From Formosa undariae (GTDB lineage: Bacteria > Bacteroidota > Bacteroidia > Flavobacteriales > Flavobacteriaceae): a stretch of DNA of 64,000 nucleotides. A program made the translations under genes and the position numbers. The notes below the pieces were generated by a model, which made no database searches, had not been told where the DNA came from, and saw only the letters and a list, made by a program, of their open reading frames with translations. Positions 1 to 7,467 of this stretch are shown one piece after another. The stretch spans positions 372,001-436,000 of the forward strand of contig NZ_JBHMEZ010000001.1 in NCBI RefSeq assembly GCF_042427615.1. Direction: 5' to 3'. The first letter of the stretch is position 1. Every line of letters starts with the position of its first letter.

Positions 1-761
1 ATAAAGGTTCTCCTATATATTTTAGTGACCAAGGTAAGGGAACAGCAATTATTCTACTTCACGGCTTTTTAGAAAACAGTAGTATGTGGAAACGTACAGC
101 TCCTGTTTTAGCTAAGAAAAATCGTGTGATTTGTATTGACTTACTAGGTCATGGAGATACTGCCTGTATAGGTTATATTCACACTATGGATATGATGGCC
201 GATGCCGTACAGACTGTTTTAAATCATTTAAAAATTAGACGTTACCATATTGTAGGACATTCTATGGGTGGGTATGTCGCTTTGGTTTTAGCAGAACGCT
301 TACCTGATAATATAAAAGGTTTGGTTTTATTGAATTCGCACGCTAAACCAGACAAACCAGATCGTGTTAGTTTAAGAAACAGAGCCGTTCAGGCTGCAAA
401 GGCTAACTACAAAACGGTTGTTAGTATGTCTGTCTCGAATTTGTTTAGACCAGAAAATACTAAAAAATTCGCTGAAGACATAAAGTGGATAAAAGAAGAG
501 GCACTAAAAACACCTATACAAGGTTATATCGCTGCTCAAGAAGGCATGAAAGTGAGAAATGATTTAGAAATTTTATTACACTTTTCTCCTTACAAAAAGA
601 TGATTATCTACGGCAAAAACGACCCGGTAATGGATCCTAACATCATCTTTCAACAAACCGTAAACACAGAGGTTAAATTAGTAGAATTAACTGGCGGCCA
701 TATGAGTCATATTGAAAATGAAAACGAAATGTTAGACGAACTCGTAAGCTTTATCGAATAA
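1..761 (+). CDS. alpha/beta hydrolase, 5'-truncated by window edge
   Basis: Alpha/beta-hydrolase fold enzyme of unknown substrate. The frame is open from base 3, and the ATG at 84 is internal: the conserved oxyanion-hole stretch LLHGFLENSSMW begins before it, so the true start lies left of the window. The nucleophile elbow GHSMGG, an acid in GKNDPVMD and the histidine in GGHMSHIE complete a Ser-Asp-His triad, so the protein looks catalytically intact. About 250 residues are visible, a normal size for this family with only the first few residues missing. No signal peptide can be judged. It is convergent with thiL and separated from it by an inverted repeat. Esterase, lipase or a C-C hydrolase are all possible; the family is sure, the substrate is not. 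Confidence 0.85.
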   Translation, partial: KGSPIYFSDQGKGTAIILLHGFLENSSMWKRTAPVLAKKNRVICIDLLGHGDTACIGYIHTMDMMADAVQTVLNHLKIRRYHIVGHSMGGYVALVLAERLPDNIKGLVLLNSHAKPDKPDRVSLRNRAVQAAKANYKTVVSMSVSNLFRPENTKKFAEDIKWIKEEALKTPIQGYIAAQEGMKVRNDLEILLHFSPYKKMIIYGKNDPVMDPNIIFQQTVNTEVKLVELTGGHMSHIENENEMLDELVSFIE

Positions 762-825
762 GCAAGTCGCAGTACTTACTCTTCTTTAATAACTAGACCA
801 CGGACACAAAAAACACAGGTTAAAA

Positions 826-875
826 AAACAGCTCAGAAAATCACATCTTATAGACGCATATTTCCTGAGCTGTTT
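826..875. terminator. inverted repeat between convergent genes
   Basis: Perfect 11-bp arms AAACAGCTCAG (826-836) and CTGAGCTGTTT (865-875) enclose a 28-base loop between the hydrolase stop (761) and the thiL stop (890). An A-run precedes the left arm, so on the minus strand the stem is followed by a T-run and could stop thiL transcription. The long loop makes this a weaker terminator than others in the window. Confidence 0.5.
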
Positions 876-889
876 ACTACTTAATATAA

Positions 890-1939
890 TTATTTCCCGT
901 CTAAGGCATTCCAACCTTGCGCGACTAGAGGTATTTTAGTTTCTGCTCGTGTTACCAAGTGCATTCCTGCATTTTCTTCAGTCATAAAACCGATTACAGT
1001 TAAATTTGGATTGGCTTTAATTTTAGGAAAATCTTCCTGAGATACAGTAAACAACAATTCGTAGTCCTCACCTCCACTTAACGCGATTGTAGTTCCATCG
1101 ATATCAAATTCTTCACAAGTGCTAATAAATTGCGGATCTAAAGGAATTTTGTTTTCGTATAAATCGCATCCCACTTTACTTTGCTTACATAAATGAATAA
1201 TCTCTGAAGACAAACCATCACTAATATCTATCATAGAAGTTGGCTTAACCTCCAAATCTTTTAATAGCTTTATAATATCTTGTCTTGCTTCAGGCTTTAA
1301 TTGTCGCTCGATAATATAGGTATAAGGCTCTAAATCTGGTTGACTGTTTGGATTTACTTTAAAGACTTCCTTCTCCCTTTCAAGAACCTGAAGCCCCATA
1401 TATGCACTTCCAATATCACCTGTAACGACTAATAAATCGTTAGGCTTCGCACCGTTTCTATACACCACATCACCTTTAGCCACTGTCCCTAAAGCAGTCA
1501 CAGAAATTAGCAATCCTGTTGTAGACGAGGTTGTATCTCCACCTATAACATCTACACCATAAGTCTTGGCTGCAGTTTCAATTCCAGCATATAATTCTTC
1601 AATAGCCTCTAACGGAAAACGATTAGACATCGCAATAGATACGGTAATTTGAGTTGCATTTGCATTCATAGCAAACACATCAGATAAATTAACAACTACA
1701 GCTTTATAACCTAAATGTTTTAAGGGCATATAGCTCAAATCAAAATGCACCCCTTCAACTAGCAAATCTGTTGTAATTACAACTTGTTGATCTTTAAAAT
1801 CTAAAACAGCAGCATCGTCTCCAATACCCTTTATAGTCGTTTCTTGTTTTATTTCGAAATGTTTAGTCAGATGATCGATAAGTCCGAATTCACCTAACTG
1901 ACTTAATTCTGTACGTTGTTGATTTTTATCTTCTATCAT
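890..1939 (-). CDS. thiL: thiamine-monophosphate kinase ThiL
   Basis: ThiL phosphorylates thiamine monophosphate with ATP to give the cofactor thiamine diphosphate; cytoplasmic last step of thiamine biosynthesis. The 349-residue product has the family pattern: N-terminal LGEFGLIDHL, the ATP/Mg-binding KGIGDDAAVLD near residue 40, the VVNLSDVFAMNA segment, DVIGGDTTSS near 135, and the C-terminal DISDGLSSEI and LSGGEDYELLF motifs. Length is normal for Bacteroidota. No other thiamine gene is adjacent. The ATG at 1939 is favoured because a perfect Bacteroidota -7 box ends four bases before it, which predicts an almost leaderless mRNA. Confidence 0.95.
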   Translation of the reverse strand: MIEDKNQQRTELSQLGEFGLIDHLTKHFEIKQETTIKGIGDDAAVLDFKDQQVVITTDLLVEGVHFDLSYMPLKHLGYKAVVVNLSDVFAMNANATQITVSIAMSNRFPLEAIEELYAGIETAAKTYGVDVIGGDTTSSTTGLLISVTALGTVAKGDVVYRNGAKPNDLLVVTGDIGSAYMGLQVLEREKEVFKVNPNSQPDLEPYTYIIERQLKPEARQDIIKLLKDLEVKPTSMIDISDGLSSEIIHLCKQSKVGCDLYENKIPLDPQFISTCEEFDIDGTTIALSGGEDYELLFTVSQEDFPKIKANPNLTVIGFMTEENAGMHLVTRAETKIPLVAQGWNALDGK

Positions 1940-1943
1940 GCTG

Positions 1944-1951
1944 CAAAAATA
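1944..1951 (-). promoter_or_regulatory. -7 promoter box of thiL (near-leaderless)
   Basis: Minus strand reads TATTTTTG, an exact match to the Bacteroidota -7 consensus TAnnTTTG, then four bases, then the thiL ATG. Transcription from it would start at or within a base or two of the start codon. No clear -33 TTG was found at the usual distance. Confidence 0.55.
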
Positions 1952-2495
1952 AGAAGCTTATTTCAAATTACACCTAAAGCAAGCACTGATTTTGCAATTA
2001 GCATTATCAAATAGTATACAACTGAAAAAGCTAAAATATTCAGAACACATAAAAACTTCCAGTAAACAAACTATGACAATAATCATGTTTTTAAAAAACG
2101 TAATCAACATTCACCATACAGCGCCTCAAAAAAGAGTCTTTTTTAATTGAATTTAAACCGAAAAAACATGTTTAAATTGAAAATGTACTAAAGAAATTTC
2201 AGCTCATTATTACGAGACTTTAAAGCATAAAAAGAGATTGAAAATCATTCATATTTAAAAATAAAAAACAAATACAATAACACTATAATACTATAAATAA
2301 GATATTTACAAAACAGATTTAAGAGAAAAACACAAATCGCATTAGAAACAATAAAAAAGACTCAAAAAATTTCAATTTAGTGCTCTAAAATAAACTTTTC
2401 GTAAACAATTCTAGTTTTCAAAAACAATAGTCAAAATCAATCCAACTATTAGTTAATATAATGTAAGGTTCCATGGAAATAACCTACTTAAATTG
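1952..2495. other. gene-free AT-rich spacer between thiL and sufA
   Basis: About 545 bases between the divergent thiL and suf promoters with no coding frame that resembles a protein. It is very AT-rich and holds a self-complementary A/T-run hairpin near 2129-2145 and a 9-bp inverted repeat AATTTAAAC (2150-2158) / GTTTAAATT (2170-2178). These could act as a regulator-binding or transcription-separating region, but chance palindromes are common at this base composition. I see no tRNA-like or riboswitch-like fold. Confidence 0.4.
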
Positions 2496-2503
2496 TATAT
2501 TCG
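2496..2503 (+). promoter_or_regulatory. candidate -7 box of the suf operon
   Basis: TATATTCG matches TAnnTTTG with one difference and lies 31 bases before the sufA ATG. It is the best promoter candidate for the long suf cluster. No -33 element stands out. Confidence 0.35.
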
Positions 2504-2534
2504 CAACCTCTTTAGAATTAATCTAATTTAATTT

Positions 2535-2864
2535 ATGATAAAAGTATCTGAAACAGCCAAAAAGAAAGTCATTGAACTAATGACCGACGATGGGTATAAC
2601 GCCATAACCGACTACGTTCGTGTAGGGGTAAAAAGTGGTGGTTGTTCTGGTCTGTCATATGATTTGAAATTTGACAAGGAACAACAAGAAGACGACAAGG
2701 TCTTCGAAGACAATGGCGTAAAAATTATTGTCGACAAAAAAAGCTTTTTGTACTTAATTGGAACCACTCTGGAATATTCAGGAGGTTTAAACGGTGCAGG
2801 CTTCGTGTTTAACAACCCTAACGCAAATAGAACTTGTGGATGCGGGGAAAGTTTTTCACTTTAA
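2535..2864 (+). CDS. sufA: A-type iron-sulfur carrier SufA/IscA
   Basis: A-type carrier (HesB/IscA fold) that receives Fe-S clusters from the SufBCD scaffold and hands them to apoproteins. The 109-residue protein has the three invariant cysteines of the family: Cys37 in SGGCSG and Cys101/Cys103 in the C-terminal CGCG. Length matches the family. It is the first gene of the suf cluster and lies 113 bases before sufB, with an inverted repeat in that gap. The ATG at 2535 gives the usual short N-terminus. Confidence 0.95.
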   Translation: MIKVSETAKKKVIELMTDDGYNAITDYVRVGVKSGGCSGLSYDLKFDKEQQEDDKVFEDNGVKIIVDKKSFLYLIGTTLEYSGGLNGAGFVFNNPNANRTCGCGESFSL

Positions 2865-2896
2865 AATTTTTTAAAAATTAAAGTTGAAAGTAATCG

Positions 2897-2952
2897 AAGT
2901 TATAAAGTTAAATCACGGCTTTTACAAAATCCCAAATTCAACTTTATAACTT
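2897..2952 (+). repeat. 13-bp inverted repeat between sufA and sufB
   Basis: Perfect arms AAGTTATAAAGTT (2897-2909) and AACTTTATAACTT (2940-2952) with a 30-base loop lie just before sufB. There is no T-run after it on the plus strand, so it is not a standard terminator. It could be an mRNA processing or stabilising stem in the sufA-sufB transcript, or an operator. Confidence 0.5.
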
Positions 2953-2977
2953 TACACTTTAAAACATTATACTAAAT

Positions 2978-4426
2978 ATGAGTAAGTATACAGAGGATGA
3001 CTTAAGGGAAGAATTAAAAACCAAGGAATACGAATATGGTTTTTATACTGATATGGAATCAGACACTTTCCCTATAGGTCTAAATGAAGATATTGTGAGA
3101 GCTATTTCCCTTAAAAAAGGAGAGCCAGAATGGATGACAGATTGGAGAATTGAATCTTATCGTGCTTGGCTAGACATGGAAGAACCGGATTGGGCTAATG
3201 TAAATTACAAAAAACCAGACTTTCAATCTATTGCATATTACTCCGCTCCAAAATCGGTAGACCCAAATAAAACATTAGACGATGTAGATCCAGATTTACT
3301 AGCTATGTATAAAAAGCTAGGAATTTCTGTAGACGAACAGAAAAAGATGAATAATGTCGCTATGGATATTGTTGTAGATTCTGTTTCTGTCGCCACTACA
3401 TTCAAAAAAACATTATCTGAAAAAGGGATTATTTTTATGTCTATTTCAGAAGCTATCAAGGAACATCCAGAGTTAGTTAGAAAGTATTTAGGAACCATTG
3501 TACCTCAAAAAGACAACTATTACGCGGCTTTAAATTCGGCTGTATTTAGTGATGGGTCTTTCTGTTACATTCCTAAAGGCGTTCGTTGTCCGATGGAATT
3601 GTCTACATATTTCAGAATCAATCAAGGTGGAACAGGACAATTTGAACGTACGCTTCTAGTTGCAGACGAAGGAAGTTATGTAAGTTACCTAGAAGGTTGT
3701 ACTGCGCCAAGTCGTGATGAAAATCAATTACACGCTGCCGTTGTAGAGCTTATTGCTATGGACGATGCAGAAATTAAATATTCTACAGTACAAAACTGGT
3801 ACCCAGGAAATGCTGAAGGAAAAGGTGGTGTTTACAACTTTGTAACCAAACGTGGTTTATGCGAGAAAAATGCTAAAATCTCTTGGACACAAGTAGAAAC
3901 AGGTAGTGCAGTAACATGGAAATATCCAAGTTGTATTTTAAAAGGAGATAACTCTGTTGGGGAATTTTACTCGATAGCAGTAACGAATAACTACCAGCAA
4001 GCAGATACAGGTACTAAAATGATTCATTTAGGAAAAAACACTAAATCGACCATTATTAGTAAAGGTATTTCTGCAGGTAAATCTCAGAATTCATACAGAG
4101 GATTGGTTCAAATAAGCCCAAGAGCAGATAACGCTCGTAACTTCTCGCAATGCGACAGTTTATTAATGGGTAATGAATGTGGTGCACATACCTTCCCATA
4201 TATCGAAGCTAAAAATAAAACCGCACAAATCGAACACGAAGCAACTACAAGTAAAATTGGTGAAGACCAGATTTTCTATTGTAACCAACGTGGTATCGAT
4301 ACAGAAAAAGCAATTGCTTTAATTGTAAACGGATTTAGTAAAGATGTATTAAAGCAATTACCAATGGAATTTGCCGTTGAGGCTCAAAAATTATTGGAAA
4401 TTAGTTTAGAAGGATCTGTAGGATAA
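2978..4426 (+). CDS. sufB: Fe-S cluster assembly protein SufB
   Basis: Core scaffold subunit of the SufBC2D complex, where the nascent Fe-S cluster is built from SufE-delivered sulfur. The 482-residue protein shows the family's beta-helix core with GSFCYIPKGVRCPMELSTYFRIN, the YLEGCTAP segment and the SQCDSLLMG motif that carries the conserved acceptor cysteine near the C-terminus. Length is standard. It belongs to the suf operon with sufC and sufD downstream; a small lipoprotein gene follows after 21 bases. Confidence 0.97.
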   Translation: MSKYTEDDLREELKTKEYEYGFYTDMESDTFPIGLNEDIVRAISLKKGEPEWMTDWRIESYRAWLDMEEPDWANVNYKKPDFQSIAYYSAPKSVDPNKTLDDVDPDLLAMYKKLGISVDEQKKMNNVAMDIVVDSVSVATTFKKTLSEKGIIFMSISEAIKEHPELVRKYLGTIVPQKDNYYAALNSAVFSDGSFCYIPKGVRCPMELSTYFRINQGGTGQFERTLLVADEGSYVSYLEGCTAPSRDENQLHAAVVELIAMDDAEIKYSTVQNWYPGNAEGKGGVYNFVTKRGLCEKNAKISWTQVETGSAVTWKYPSCILKGDNSVGEFYSIAVTNNYQQADTGTKMIHLGKNTKSTIISKGISAGKSQNSYRGLVQISPRADNARNFSQCDSLLMGNECGAHTFPYIEAKNKTAQIEHEATTSKIGEDQIFYCNQRGIDTEKAIALIVNGFSKDVLKQLPMEFAVEAQKLLEISLEGSVG

Positions 4427-4447
4427 ACATTTATAATAGCCTTTAAA

Positions 4448-4849
4448 ATGAAAAAAGCACTCGTATTAATACTTTGTCTTTCGGTTTTTGTAAGTTGTAA
4501 GAATGAATCTAAAACGGCTACAGAAACAATTTCTCAATCAGAAAACAATGATGTTAAAGTACTAAAAGGAGAATTTGTGTATTTTGCAGATGCTGCCGTT
4601 TTACAAACCAAAGAAGAGGTTTACGGGGTTATTTTAAATGAAAAAATGCACGAATTAGAAAATCAAGCTAAAGCGTACAAAAAAGAAAGTACAGATATGG
4701 TCCCTGTAGAAATTAAGGGTATCATAAAACCAAAATCAGAAGGAGAAGAAGGCTGGCCATTTCAAATTGAAATAACAGAAATAGTAAAAGTTAGTCCTCC
4801 TCTAGCGCAAGACGCAACTACAATAAAAATTAAGAACACGAATAACTAA
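4448..4849 (+). CDS. small lipoprotein embedded in the suf operon
   Basis: 133-residue predicted lipoprotein of unknown function. The N-terminus has a lysine-led hydrophobic signal and a lipobox ending at Cys17 (VFVSC), so it should be exported and lipid-anchored. The mature part contains FVYFADAAVLQTKEEVYGVIL and a later EIKGIIKPK stretch, which recalls the OB-fold C-terminal domain of NlpE/copper-homeostasis lipoproteins; that resemblance is from memory and weak. It sits between sufB and sufC with gaps of 21 and 11 bases, so it is almost certainly cotranscribed with the cytoplasmic Fe-S machinery, an unexpected place for an envelope protein. Confidence 0.8.
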   Translation: MKKALVLILCLSVFVSCKNESKTATETISQSENNDVKVLKGEFVYFADAAVLQTKEEVYGVILNEKMHELENQAKAYKKESTDMVPVEIKGIIKPKSEGEEGWPFQIEITEIVKVSPPLAQDATTIKIKNTNN

Positions 4850-4860
4850 GATACAGAGTA

Positions 4861-5613
4861 ATGTTAAAGATTAATAATTTACACGCAAGCGTAGAAGGTA
4901 AAGCTATTTTAAAAGGAATTAACTTAGAAGTTAAACCTGGAGAAGTTCATGCTATTATGGGACCAAACGGTTCTGGTAAAAGTACATTATCTTCAGTTAT
5001 CGCAGGAAAAGAAGAATATGAAGTAACCGATGGTGAGATTTTCTTTGACGACGAAAATATTGAAGAATTATCGGCTGAAGAACGTGCACATAAAGGCATC
5101 TTTTTATCATTTCAATATCCTATTGAAATCCCTGGTGTTTCGGTTACAAATTTCATAAAAACTGCAATCAACGAAACGCGCAAATCAAAAGGTTTAGACG
5201 ATATGCCTGCGAAAGATATGTTGAAGTTAATTCGTGAAAAATCAGAATTATTAGAAATCGACAGAAAATTTTTATCCCGTTCACTTAACCAAGGATTTTC
5301 TGGTGGGGAAAAGAAACGTAATGAGATTTTCCAAATGGCCATGTTAGAGCCTAAATTAGCGATTCTTGACGAAACGGATTCTGGTTTAGATATCGATGCA
5401 CTACGTATTGTTTCTAATGGTGTGAACAAATTAAAAAATAAGGATAATGCAGTTGTAGTTATTACGCATTACCAACGTTTATTAGACTATATCATTCCTG
5501 ATTTTGTACATGTTTTACTTGATGGAAAAATTGTAAAATCTGGTGGTAAAGAATTAGCACACGAATTAGAAGAAAAAGGTTACGATTGGATTAAAGAAGA
5601 AGTAAAAGCGTAA
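4861..5613 (+). CDS. sufC: Fe-S cluster assembly ATPase SufC
   Basis: ABC-type ATPase that powers conformational change in the SufBC2D scaffold; cytoplasmic, not a transporter. The 250-residue protein has the Walker A GPNGSGKST at residues 34-42, the Q-loop FQYP near residue 84, the ABC signature SGGEKKRNE near 150 and the Walker B region LAILDETDSGLD, all typical of SufC, followed by the H-switch VITHYQR. It follows the small lipoprotein gene closely and belongs to the suf operon. The gap to sufD is 443 bases because a decayed gene lies there. Confidence 0.97.
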   Translation: MLKINNLHASVEGKAILKGINLEVKPGEVHAIMGPNGSGKSTLSSVIAGKEEYEVTDGEIFFDDENIEELSAEERAHKGIFLSFQYPIEIPGVSVTNFIKTAINETRKSKGLDDMPAKDMLKLIREKSELLEIDRKFLSRSLNQGFSGGEKKRNEIFQMAMLEPKLAILDETDSGLDIDALRIVSNGVNKLKNKDNAVVVITHYQRLLDYIIPDFVHVLLDGKIVKSGGKELAHELEEKGYDWIKEEVKA

Positions 5614-5644
5614 TTTATTTAACTGTTTTAAGGTATTGCAACTA

Positions 5645-6008
5645 TAACAGAATTTGAGGGTTTAGAAACTTGGTTATATACAAGAAAATTATTCAATCAG
5701 ATACAATATAGTGCGAACAAAAACAGATCTAATATTATTACGAATTAAAAGACCAAATAAAAATATCTTCAGAAATCCTGAACGGGGTAATATAGCCAAA
5801 GGTTTTTAAAGCGATGAGAATTACTTTCTATACCAAAAGGCTCAACAGAAGAAATGAGGTCTCAATTATATAGAATTTTGATTCAGAATATATTTCAGAA
5901 GAAAAATTCAAAATATGAGTTTCAGAATATGAAAACTTAAGCATACAACAACCTGCTTTCGTTTCATATTTGAACAAAAAAGATTTTAAAGGAAGCAAGT
6001 TTGAATAA
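5645..6008 (+). pseudogene. decayed four-helix-bundle (23S rRNA intervening-sequence type) protein gene
   Basis: The space between sufC and sufD holds a broken copy of a four-helix-bundle protein (TIGR02436/S23 family). Recognisable blocks occur in changing frames: EFEGLETWLYTRKLF from about 5650 (family: FEDLEVWKKAREL), a stretch around 5790-5815 matching the NIAKGF core, PKGSTEEMRSQLYRIL around 5838-5881 (family: AKGSAAEVRSQLYxAL), then after a frameshift FDSEYISEEKF, and the family-like C-terminus SYLNKKDFKGSKFE with a TAA at 6006-6008. Several stops and at least two frameshifts separate them, so no functional product is expected. The order and spacing of the blocks are those of an intact gene of about 120 codons, which argues against chance. 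Confidence 0.75.
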
Positions 6009-6056
6009 GGCTACAAGCGAATAACTTGAAACCTTAAACTTGAAACTATTAAGAAA

Positions 6057-7370
6057 ATGGATTTAAAAGAAAAATTAGTGTCTTCGTTTATGGCATTCGA
6101 AAATAAAGTCGATGTCGATACACCTGTACATGCCATACGCAGCGACGCCTTCAAAATATTTGAAACAACCGGATTTCCTTCAAAAAGGGATGAAAACTGG
6201 AAATACACGTCTTTAAATAGTGTTTTAAAACAAGATTATAGCGTATTCCCTAAGCAAGAAAATGCTATAGAATTTGGGGATGTTAAATCATATTTAATTC
6301 ACGAGATAGATGCGTATAAAATCATTTTTATCGACGGAAAATATTCGTCACATTTGTCGCAAACCACTCACGATGGTATTGATGTTTGTTTAATGTCTTC
6401 GGCTTTAAATAAACCAAAGTACCGTTTAGTTATAGAGAATTACTTTAATAAAGTAGCAGAAAAAGATGGATTAACCTCTTTAAATACTGCGTTCTCTAGC
6501 GAAGGTGCTTACATTCATATTCCAAAAAACAAATTGGTTAATAAACCCATTCAGATTATACACTTTTCTACAGGTTCGGAAGAAGCCGTGATGCTTCAAC
6601 CAAGAAATTTAATTGTTGTAGACGAGAATAGTCATGTGCAAATTATAGAGCGTCACCAAAGTTTAACAGACAATCCTGTATTAACAAACTCGGTAACCGA
6701 AATTTTTGCTAACAAACGCGCTATTGTAGATTACTATAAACTACAAAACGACAACGAAAACGCGTCGTTAATAGATAGCACGTATGTGAACCAAAAACAG
6801 GAAAGTCATGTTTCTGTTCACACGTTCTCTTTTGGAGGGAAATTAACCAGAAATAACTTGCACTTCTATCAAAATGGAGAACGTATAGACTCTACTCTAA
6901 ACGGGATTACTATTATTGGTAAAAAACAACATGTAGACCATAACACTTTAGTTCATCATATCGAACCAAATTGCGAAAGTCACCAAGATTACAAAGGTAT
7001 TTTTAACGATAATAGTACTGGAGTATTTAATGGAAAAGTGGTTGTAAATAAAGAAGCGCAGAAAACAAATGCATTCCAATCAAACAATAATATTCTATTA
7101 AGCGATAAAGCAACAATTAACAGTAAACCTCAGTTAGAAATTTTTGCAGACGATGTAAAATGCTCTCACGGTTGTACTATCGGACAGCTAGACGAAAGTG
7201 CTATGTTTTACTTACGCTCTCGTGGTATACCTGCAAAAGAAGCTAAAGCTTTACTTATGTATGCCTTTAGTAATAACGTCTTAGATTCTGTTAAAATACC
7301 AGAAGTTAAAACGCGTATTACTAAAATTATAGCAGAAAAACTAGGTGTAAATCTAGGATTCGATCTTTAA
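6057..7370 (+). CDS. sufD: Fe-S cluster assembly protein SufD
   Basis: SufD pairs with SufB in the SufBC2D scaffold and is needed for iron entry. The 437-residue product has the SufB/SufD beta-helix core, the N-terminal helical part with FPSKRDENWKYTSL typical of SufD, and the C-terminal CSHGCTIGQLDESAMFYLRSRGI block that carries the conserved histidine. Length is normal. It is followed by sufS after 97 bases, a gap that contains a hairpin-rich repeat-like element. Confidence 0.96.
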   Translation: MDLKEKLVSSFMAFENKVDVDTPVHAIRSDAFKIFETTGFPSKRDENWKYTSLNSVLKQDYSVFPKQENAIEFGDVKSYLIHEIDAYKIIFIDGKYSSHLSQTTHDGIDVCLMSSALNKPKYRLVIENYFNKVAEKDGLTSLNTAFSSEGAYIHIPKNKLVNKPIQIIHFSTGSEEAVMLQPRNLIVVDENSHVQIIERHQSLTDNPVLTNSVTEIFANKRAIVDYYKLQNDNENASLIDSTYVNQKQESHVSVHTFSFGGKLTRNNLHFYQNGERIDSTLNGITIIGKKQHVDHNTLVHHIEPNCESHQDYKGIFNDNSTGVFNGKVVVNKEAQKTNAFQSNNNILLSDKATINSKPQLEIFADDVKCSHGCTIGQLDESAMFYLRSRGIPAKEAKALLMYAFSNNVLDSVKIPEVKTRITKIIAEKLGVNLGFDL

Positions 7371-7394
7371 AATTAGAAGCTAATTCCAGCTTTC

Positions 7395-7443
7395 GGCAGT
7401 CGCTTTTTTCTCGTTCCTCGAAAAAGAGCTCCAACAAACTGCC
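7395..7443. repeat. REP-like hairpin element between sufD and sufS
   Basis: Nested inverted repeats: GGCAGT (7395-7400) with ACTGCC (7438-7443), and inside them a CTTTTT/AAAAAG pair around TCTCGTTCCTCG. The composition (GC-richer, with repeated CTCG and GAGCTC) differs from the surrounding spacer. It resembles the small non-coding palindromes scattered through flavobacterial genomes, but only one copy is present here, so repeat status is inferred. Confidence 0.4.
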
Positions 7444-7467
7444 TCTATCTGGGCTAAACCATCGATT

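Noticed and set aside
2612..2815. Minus-strand open frame opposite sufA
   Set aside because: It is the antisense shadow of a well-conserved gene; no signal, family motif or promoter of its own.
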